From: Sorex araneus
Taxonomy: Eukaryota; Chordata; Mammalia; Eulipotyphla; Soricidae
DNA length: 64,000 nucleotides
Direction: 5' to 3'
Assembly: GCF_027595985.1 (NCBI RefSeq)
Contig: NC_073305.1
Span: 170,632,172-170,696,171 of the forward strand
Below the pieces are notes generated by a model. It saw nothing but the letters and a program-made list of their open reading frames with translations, searched no databases and was not told the DNA's origin. A program made the position numbers and the translations under genes. Shown here piece after piece: positions 57,336-64,000 of this stretch (its first letter is position 1; each line of letters opens with the position of its first letter).

Positions 57336-57931
57336 AAGGCAAAATTAAATAAATAAAAATTTGTAAATTTTAAGTTACATAAAGAAATATCACTTAAATT
57401 ATATGGTAAAATAGAAACATCACTGAGTACAGTCCCCTAATTCCTTTGCATTAGTCTGACCAGAATTGTGCAAAACAGCTAAGAGATTATATATCATCCA
57501 TAAAGATAGATTTTAAAAAAATAATAACTGTGTGATGAAAAGAGTTGTCTGAGAATATCATCGATGGTCATCTGAAGACTTGACTGGGCTAGACGTGTTT
57601 TCAAGCTCCTTCATCAGAGAGCCCAGTCTCTTTTGATTGTTTTTGGCTCCAAGGCTCTCTCCAAGGATTGCTCATGACACAACCCCTAGTTTCCTCCTGA
57701 GGGAATGATCCCAGAGCCAGCCAAAAAAAAAAAAAAATGGGTGAGGCATTAAGGATCAAGTCTGACACCTCTCTCTTTCAGTTTACCCCATTCATTAGAA
57801 ATGAGTCACTGCATTTAAGCCACACTCAAGGAGAAGAGAATTGGGTTCCTTCTCTTGAAGTAAAGCGTTTCAAAGATTTATGGCCATATTTTCTGAACCA
57901 TCACGAACTCAAACAAAGCACATGATGGTTT

Positions 57932-57984
<53 letters not shown>

Positions 57985-58069
57985 ATTAAAACAGGGAAAC
58001 CTTTCAAGGTATTTTTTACCAAAGGTAAATTTCCAAATGGCAAGTCATTTTGATATTACAAAGCCTATC
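57336..58069. other. Spacer with CA repeat
   Basis: No gene. An A14 run at about 57723, possibly the tail of a decayed SINE, and the CA repeat at 57933. Confidence 0.4.
57933..57983. repeat. (CA)n microsatellite
   Basis: About 50 bp of pure CA. Confidence 0.98.
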
Positions 58070-58575
58070 TTTTTTTTTTTAACTTTTATTTTATTGAATC
58101 ACCGTGACAAAAGTTACAAAGCTTTCAGGTTTAAGTCTCAGTCATATAATGATCAAACCCCCATCCCTTCACCAGTGCACATGTTCCACCCCCAAGAACC
58201 CCAATATACCCTCCTCCCACACCCGCACCCCCTTAGTGGCTAATGATCTTCACTTTATTCTTTCTATACTTTGAATAAATTCAATATTTCAACAGAGAAC
58301 TCACTATTATTCTTTGGAACTTTCCCCCAACAATCACACCTGCTGAAAAGGCATCATTTGATCATTTATTTTCCATTGCTAAGAATGAAGATTATATGAG
58401 CTCGCTCGGCCGCTGTTGTTTTAGCTCAATTCACAGTCTAGGTGCATTTCTATAAGAAGTCTCTGGGTGCTAAAATGGGTTAGTAGACCTCCTGGATCAG
58501 AGTCTTTAAAGAGCAGAGGGGCCATGTCGTGCACGGCTGCTCCGGATCTCATCTGGGCAGAGAGCGACAAAACCT
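58070..58575 (-). mobile_element. L1-tailed composite retroelement, short copy
   Basis: An L1-like tail (tattttattgaatcaccgtg, catcccttcaccagtgcac), then the body shared with 53570-54350: gaactcactattattctttgg, cacctgctgaaaaggc, gctcggccgctgttg, gatctcatctgggcagagag. It lacks the roughly 150-200 bp piece present in the longer copy. Confidence 0.62.
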
Positions 58576-58985
58576 GTCTTAACAATGTCATTTGCTCTCT
58601 CATACTGTCAGTTTGAACAAAAATCATGGCATGATACTTTTTACATCTTGTTTGACACACTCAGGTGGTATGTGTCATGCCTTGCTGTTGCCAGCTTCTT
58701 GTGAACACCAGCTCTAGGTCAGGGCAATCTCCGTTTTCTTAAGAAGCAAAACTTGGCTTCTTCACTTCCTTGGCCCCTAGGCCCTAGGGCAGGAACTCGT
58801 CTTCCTGCACCTCCACAGTCCCAGTACAAAGTGTCATGTCTCCGAGAATCCAGTAAGAATGGAAGGAAGGACTTGAGTGTCCGGAGCAGACTCTTTCTCT
58901 CTGCCTGTCCTCCCGTGGCGCTCCAGTGAAGAATCTGTTTACCAAGCCCTAGAATTTGATCTAAGCACTTCATTAAGGACAGATG
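58576..58985. other. Spacer
   Basis: Moderate GC, no gene or repeat recognised. Confidence 0.4.
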
Positions 58986-59182
58986 CCAGGGGCTGAAGCA
59001 ATAGCACAGCGGGTAGGGCGTTTGCCTTGCACGCGGCCGAACACGATGCTGGGTGTTCGATTCCCAGCATCCCATATGGTCCCCTGAGCACTGCCAGGGG
59101 TGGTTCCTGAGTGCAGAGCCAGGAGTAACCCCTGTGCATTGCCAGGTGTGACTCAAAAAGCAAAAAAAAAAAAAAAAAAAAG
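58986..59182 (+). repeat. Young SOR-A SINE with fold-back in the B box
   Basis: A near-consensus copy with a pure A-tail of about 20 (59162-59181). Between gcggccga and the B box it has an extra acacgatgctgggtg, which makes a perfect 9-bp hairpin with the normal cccagcatc downstream (59045-59053 with 59063-59071). Confidence 0.94.
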
Positions 59183-59189
59183 ACATGCC

Positions 59190-60339
59190 AGAGGATGGCA
59201 CTCCTCTATGGAAATATAGAGATTAAAAAAAAAAAAAAAGAAAAATGACCAGCTTGGCCTGGGATTACAAAACCAATTGCCAAATGGTGCAGGGAAGTGG
59301 AGGAGAGGAAGAAGCCCCAACTAGAGGTGCCATGAGAACTGAGATAGAAAGTCACAGACACTTTGGTGGTGGTTGGGTGCAAAATCCTCCAGGGTGGGTC
59401 CTGCCACCTCATTTTGGCCGAGAATCCCTGAGAACTTCCTCCCCACCCCCCCCCACCCTATGCCTTCTGAGCACTGTTTGTGAGGTTCCCCATCCCTACC
59501 GTGAGAAGAATAAATGAGATCATATGTGAGGAACTTAAGAGGATTGCCACAGTGATTCTATCATGCAATGTTCTTATGATTCCTATCTGAGATGACTTGA
59601 AATTGTAATCTTCTGGATGGAGGCCCTTGAAACTGGGTTCAGTAAGAAGGAGTTTGGGGTAACCCCGTGTAGGAACCTCCCGGGGCCTCCAGAGGTTGGA
59701 GGAGCCCAGCCTTCCTTCTTCTCTCAGCAAGGACAGAACAAAGCTCTGGATTCTGTGGGCCTTGGGGGGCAGGGCTGGAGTGATGCCAGTAGAGGCCACC
59801 AACCCTTCGTTGTCAGGAGATTCCCAGGTAAAGGGACATCACAGCAGTCATTATCCCCAGAGCTCTCACTGGCCCTGGGGCTCTGAGTGGACTCGAGGCC
59901 CTAAGGCAAAACAACAAGAACCCTGGACTCCTTCCTTGTAACAGTAACCTCACACCGCCACGGGAAACCAATGAAAACCAGCTATAATCACCAGGGTGCG
60001 TAACATGTCACAGAAAACATTAAAATGGACAGAGACTCCATCAGAGGGAAAAAGTGGGGAACTATTTTCTAGGCCAATTCAAAGTGAAAGTCAAAGTCAA
60101 TGCAGTCACAATGTAAATGAGATGCAAGTGTGGCGACTGCGATGATAAACTGAACTTGGCAAAAGAACATTTGACAGTATCCAACCCGGGGGTTCCATGG
60201 CCTGGGATACAGCTTATAGGAATTCTCCACCTGAATAAGACACTGAATAAAGAAACATCATGGGGGGGGGGATAAAAAATACCCAAAGTTCACGCAAAGA
60301 GCAGGAGAACTGGATCCGGGAGGAAACATAACTACAACT
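59190..60339. other. Intergenic spacer
   Basis: No gene is seen. An A-run at 59226-59239 and a C-run near 59446. Tandem-like aaagtgaaagtcaaagtcaa near 60080. Confidence 0.4.
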
Positions 60340-60636
60340 ATGATGGAGAGAAGGGGGTCAACTGGGAGGAGGAGGGGGTGCTGAAAGGTGGCAAAGTGTT
60401 AAGCATGAAACCCTATCAGCAATGGTACTGTAACACACACACATATACACATATATTACATATATTATATATATATTTTAAGTGCCTCTCAAAGAATCAG
60501 ACTGAGAGGAAACAAATGGGGGAGGGGGCTGCTGGCGAACAGAAGTGGACACTGGTGAAAATATTGTATGCCTGAAACCGAATCATAAATAATTTTCTAA
60601 CATCGCGGAGACTTAATAAAAACCGTTAATTTTTTT
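60340..60636 (+). mobile_element. Diverged L1 3' end
   Basis: A plus copy: a G-rich run (ggaggaggagggggtgc), atattgtatgcctgaaacc, gaatcataaataattttc and gacttaataaaaacc, parallel to the young L1 3' UTR but older. A TA/CA-rich patch lies in the middle (60430-60480). Confidence 0.6.
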
Positions 60637-61498
60637 TTTTAAGACACGGAAGCAGAAGGGTAACAGAACTTAGTTCTTCTACCCGTCAAGCCCACCCTGT
60701 GAAAAAGCCAGGACCAGCGTCCGCAAGCTGAGACCCCCTTCCCGGGTACCACGGATGCTGCAGGAGTGCGCCGCGCCCGCGGGTATCTTCCAGGACGTGG
60801 CGGATCGACCACCCACGGATGGTCACCGGCACGGTCAGGGGTCCAGGGCGCAGTTGCAGCGTGTCCCCCTGTGATCTGCGGGGGTCCAGGCACTGGGGGG
60901 CGTGGAGGAAGGGGCGCCCGAAGCGAAGTCCCGGGCTGGGTGCAGACAAAGCGAGTGCCCGGAAGGGGGCGCCCGGTGCACCCCAAGCACTGCACGGCGC
61001 CGGTTCCTCCCCAAATGGGAATGGTCCCCCCCCCCCCCGCCAGGTCTGAGGTCCGGTTAGTAACTCAGTCCTCCACGGTGAGGTTTCGGGCACAACCGAA
61101 CATTACGCTCCAGCCCCGCGGCGCCCCTTCCCGAGCGCGCCGGCCGAGGCGCCCCCAACCCGAAAGCGACGAGGCAGTCTGTTTCTCGCGCCCGCGCACC
61201 TCAAAACTGAAGCTCCGAACCCGCCCGCCCGAGCGCAGCCGCCGCCGCCGCCGCGACACAGGGACTCAACTGCAGTTGCCTCCGCGGCCGCCGGAGGCCG
61301 GGGGGCAACAGCGAGCCGCGGCGGCGGGAGGGAGGGAGGGAGGCGCGGGCGGCGGCGCGGGGAAGAGGCGGCCCGGCCCGGCTGGCGAGCCGAGAGCGAG
61401 CCGCGGCCGAGGCCGCTCGGCGCTCCCGGGGGCGGGGGCGCGGGGCCGGCGGCGCACGACGACTTGTAGGAAGAGCGGAGGAAACACCGTGCGCCTGC

Positions 61499-61581
61499 AC
61501 CAGGATGGCCGAGTGGTTAAGGCGTTGGACTTAAGATCCAATGGACATATGTCCGCGTGGGTTCGAACCCCACTCCTGGTA
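61499..61581 (+). tRNA. tRNA-Leu (anticodon TAA)
   Basis: An intronless 83-base type II tRNA that decodes UUA. The 7-bp acceptor stem (accagga with tcctggt at 61574-61580) is perfect, with discriminator A at 61581. The anticodon loop cttaaga (61530-61536) holds TAA at 61532-61534 between stem ttgga and tccaa. A long variable arm typical of leucine tRNA follows. Internal promoter: A box tggccgagtgg at 61506-61516, B box ggttcgaaccc at 61560-61570. CCA is not encoded, as usual in eukaryotes. A T-run terminator follows 6 bases later. Confidence 0.99.
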
Positions 61582-61587
61582 GTTGCC

Positions 61588-61592
61588 TTTTT
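61588..61592 (+). terminator. RNA polymerase III terminator
   Basis: Five T six bases after the tRNA end, backed up by further T-runs at 61595-61599 and 61601-61610. Confidence 0.93.
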
Positions 61593-61850
61593 GCTTTTTG
61601 TTTTTTTTTTCAACCAACACCCGGACTTGTTTCTTTTGAAGCACGAAGGACACCGAGCACCTCCCTAGGAAGGAGAAAACTCGGGAAAATGCTGGGGCTG
61701 CGGTTAGGGGGAAGCGGCGCCCCGCGTCCCGGCCCCCGGGACCCTGCGGCGCCCCGTCCGCTCCCGGCCGCCGGGCTGGGGTGGCGCTCGGACCCAAGGG
61801 CGCAGGTACGAAACTGCGTCCGCAGCGGAGGCAAAAACACCAACCCACCG

Positions 61851-62181
61851 ACGCCCCCCTTTTCTTTTCCTTTCTTTTTTTTTTTTTTGGTCTCCCCAAA
61901 TTCGTGGAAGCACAATTCTTCCTTGAAGGCGGAGATAATTACATAAGAGTTTTAAAAATGAACTCTAGCTTGTACGGGGCTCCGAATTTCAGGATAGTAC
62001 TAGCACGACCTAGTGGTTGTGTGTGTGTATATATAATATTTTTATTATGTATATATTATTTAAATGAAAATCTAGGAGAAAGTGGGTTGAGATGAAGGTT
62101 TGGGGACTCCAGCAATTCCCGTTATTTTTTAACGTGGGTGGTGATTACAAAGTATCCATTTGTATCCGAGTTTCATGCCCC

Positions 62182-62183
<2 letters not shown>
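61851..62183. other. Spacer
   Basis: A T-run near 61877 and a TA/GT-rich piece near 62020-62060. No gene. Confidence 0.4.

Positions 62184-62234
<51 letters not shown>
62184..62234. repeat. (GT)n microsatellite
   Basis: About 50 bp of pure GT. Confidence 0.98.
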
Positions 62235-62236
<2 letters not shown>

Positions 62237-62879
62237 GCTCGCTCGCAATAAACACAGGTTCAGGAAAAAGAACGAAGGGGTTAAAACCTAGAGGAAGAAA
62301 AGGTACAAGTTGAGTGCGAGGAATCTTTTACAAAGTAAAGTAGAGCCCAAGTGTTTGAATGCAAACAGCTAGGTCAGGAAACTAACGTTGATAACGGACT
62401 ACTTTTTAATCCCCAGGCTCCATTTAATCACTAAATAAATGTTCTTCATAATAGAAGAAGAATCAGAGCATTTGTCATATTTCCTTGGGCCTCTGGATGT
62501 GGAATGAGCCTTACTCTCTCCTGACTTCAAGGTTTTGATCCTTCTGAACCTTACAGGCCCGATCATTTTGTCGAATGTCTGTTTGGGTTCATCTGCTGTT
62601 TCCTCTGGTGTCATTCGGGGTACACGTCTTTCACAGGATTATGTGTCCAGTTGCTGATACTAATTCACTAAATGAAGCGTCTCTACCAGGCTTCTTCATA
62701 ATGTCACTATTTTGTGTGATTAGTAAGTATTTTCAGATGAAGTGCTTTGAAGTGGATAAATATCTCATTGCTCATCAAACTCTCCATTCAAGTCCATTAT
62801 TTATGAAATCACAAGTTATTTAAGTATATACTCGTGGTATTCTGTTTAAATTAATGGGAGCAATCCAGTCTATAGTTCT
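62235..62879. other. Intergenic spacer
   Basis: Non-repetitive. No gene or family recognised. Confidence 0.4.
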
Positions 62880-63180
62880 GTTGATGCTTAAGGAGGACCA
62901 GATTTGGGTGACAAGTGTCCACTCAAAGACATTTTAAACCTGCCTCTCGAGTCCAAGATATATCACATTCACCTTCTATTTTCCCTGATGTGTCCATGAT
63001 AAATGCCACCACCACCCCACCCCCTTTCTAGTTTCTTTTAGCTGGAAACCCACCTTTTTGTACCATTGTGTGTTCATTAATTTTTATGTTACTATGCCCA
63101 TGACCTCACAATAGACAGAAATACAAAATGTCCTTGACTGGACACTTGTCACCCAAATCTGGGCAGCCTTTAGCATCAAC
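62880..63180. repeat. Long imperfect inverted repeat
   Basis: Arms 62880-62935 and 63125-63180 are reverse complements with about six mismatches over 56 bp by hand, including a perfect 23-bp core at 62899-62921 and 63140-63162. The spacer is about 189 bp. No target-site duplication or named transposon could be recognised. Confidence 0.9.
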
Positions 63181-63912
63181 AAAAAATACACCTATTTTGT
63201 ACACCTATTTTTATTTAGATATCTCTATTTGTATCCAGGAGTTTATACTCTATATCTCATCCAGCCCTACAGATCCAGTACATAAAAATCTAGGGTCCAC
63301 CTGTCTATGCTTGGGAGACGGGAGTCTGTTGAACTGGCAGAAAAGATTTGGGGAGGGGGAATTGTTTAATTCAGTCAATACCAGCTTGGCGAAGCTCAGT
63401 CTGTTTCTTTCTCCTGATTTGAAACCCTTCCGGCTTGAACACAAGGCACTTGTCCATCGGAACACGACGGCTCACAAACATTTGCGTGACTATGGCCTAG
63501 CACAGATATGGAATAATAATGCTAAGAACAGGCCCAGTGTAGTCTGAACTTTTTACTCTGTTCTTTTAAAACCATATTGTAAATCAAGTTTCATGTCAAA
63601 ACAAACGTCTGTCTGGCATAAATGGTTATAGACCAACTAATATTCCTGAGATTGCTGAAATTCTGATAATTAATAAATATTGATATTAATAAATTCTTAA
63701 TAAAACATTATTAAGATCTTTCTCACACACACGTTGAAATAATATCTAGAAGTAAGTTGCTGGCATACAAACATGAAAATCTTCTAGAAAGACCCTAGTT
63801 TACTGAACCCGGGTTTTCTATGAATAAGTGTGTGATCTGCTTTATGACCAGTTTCATCTGTTAGCAGGATTCTATATGTGGATTTTAATTTAATGTAATA
63901 GGTATTAAAAGG
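63181..63912. other. Intergenic spacer
   Basis: AT-rich near 63660-63720 (aataaat-type repeats). No gene seen. Confidence 0.4.
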
Positions 63913-64000
63913 ACTAGAGCGATAGCACAGTGGATTGGGCATTTGCCTTTCACGAGGCCGACCGGGGTTCAATTTCTCCACCCCTCTCAGAGAACCCTGC
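63913..64000 (+). repeat. SOR-B SINE, cut by window end
   Basis: Head gactagagcgatagcacag and the beginning of the SOR-B middle (ccacccctctcagagaac). The rest is beyond the window. Confidence 0.88.

Larger units (their letters stand above)
60690..61850. promoter_or_regulatory. CpG island around the tRNA-Leu gene
   Basis: About 1.1 kb of high GC with very frequent CpG, densest at 61100-61470 (gccgccgccgccgccg, gcggcggcgcgggg). The island is larger than a tRNA gene alone would need. It may also be the start of an uncharacterised transcript or an upstream regulatory element of UTRN. No TATA box or conserved exon could be identified. Frames of 100-300 codons on both strands here are GC-driven; the 300-codon one runs through the tRNA. 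Confidence 0.75.

Noticed and set aside
60766-61668. 300-codon frame on the plus strand
   Set aside because: It runs straight through the tRNA-Leu gene and the GC-rich island and shows no recognisable domain or splice context.

Overview
This is nuclear DNA of a mammal, most likely a shrew (Soricidae, probably Sorex). The window holds one protein gene. It is otherwise filled with several dozen copies of the tRNA-derived SINE family typical of shrews ('SOR'; family name from memory), young L1 3' ends, old mammal-wide repeats (MIR, MER5-type hAT, old L1) and microsatellites. Most open reading frames here lie in repeats and are not genes.

The gene is STX11 (syntaxin-11), plus strand. A CpG island at about 9290-9840 is the probable promoter and untranslated first exon. 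A long intron follows (about 9.8-38.9 kb). The whole 287-codon coding sequence sits in one GC-rich exon at 38916-39779, entered through a strong splice acceptor ending at 38910. The 3' UTR probably runs for some kilobases past the stop and carries a very young SINE with a 40-A tail. About 22 kb downstream, inside a second CpG island (60.7-61.85 kb), is an intact intronless tRNA-Leu(TAA) gene (61499-61581). From memory, the human 6q24 locus has the same order and orientation: STX11, then a tRNA-Leu(TAA), then UTRN. The window would therefore be the shrew STX11-UTRN interval, with UTRN lying beyond the right edge.

The mobile-element content tells a connected story. Two large SINE groups share one tRNA-like head. 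SOR-A (about 170-200 bp) ends in poly(A), as L1-mobilised SINEs do. SOR-B (about 250 bp) ends in a different module followed by short tandem repeats such as TGACAG. A 5'-truncated RTE-type LINE at 47617-47980, with a 12-bp target-site duplication, ends with almost the same roughly 59 bp as SOR-B. In the LINE those bases encode the last codons of its reverse-transcriptase ORF. This suggests that one SINE head exploits two LINE machineries: L1 for the A form and RTE for the B form. A third form (SOR-C, two copies) carries an extra module just before the B tail.

Other structures include two long imperfect palindromes (2803-3031 and 62880-63180), an L1 insertion with a 5' inversion (8338-8976), a roughly 460-bp TTTC tract, a 90-bp tandem duplication, a pair of kappaB motifs in the STX11 CpG island, and nested insertions that date one another. 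I found no viral genes, no other protein gene and no CRISPR array.
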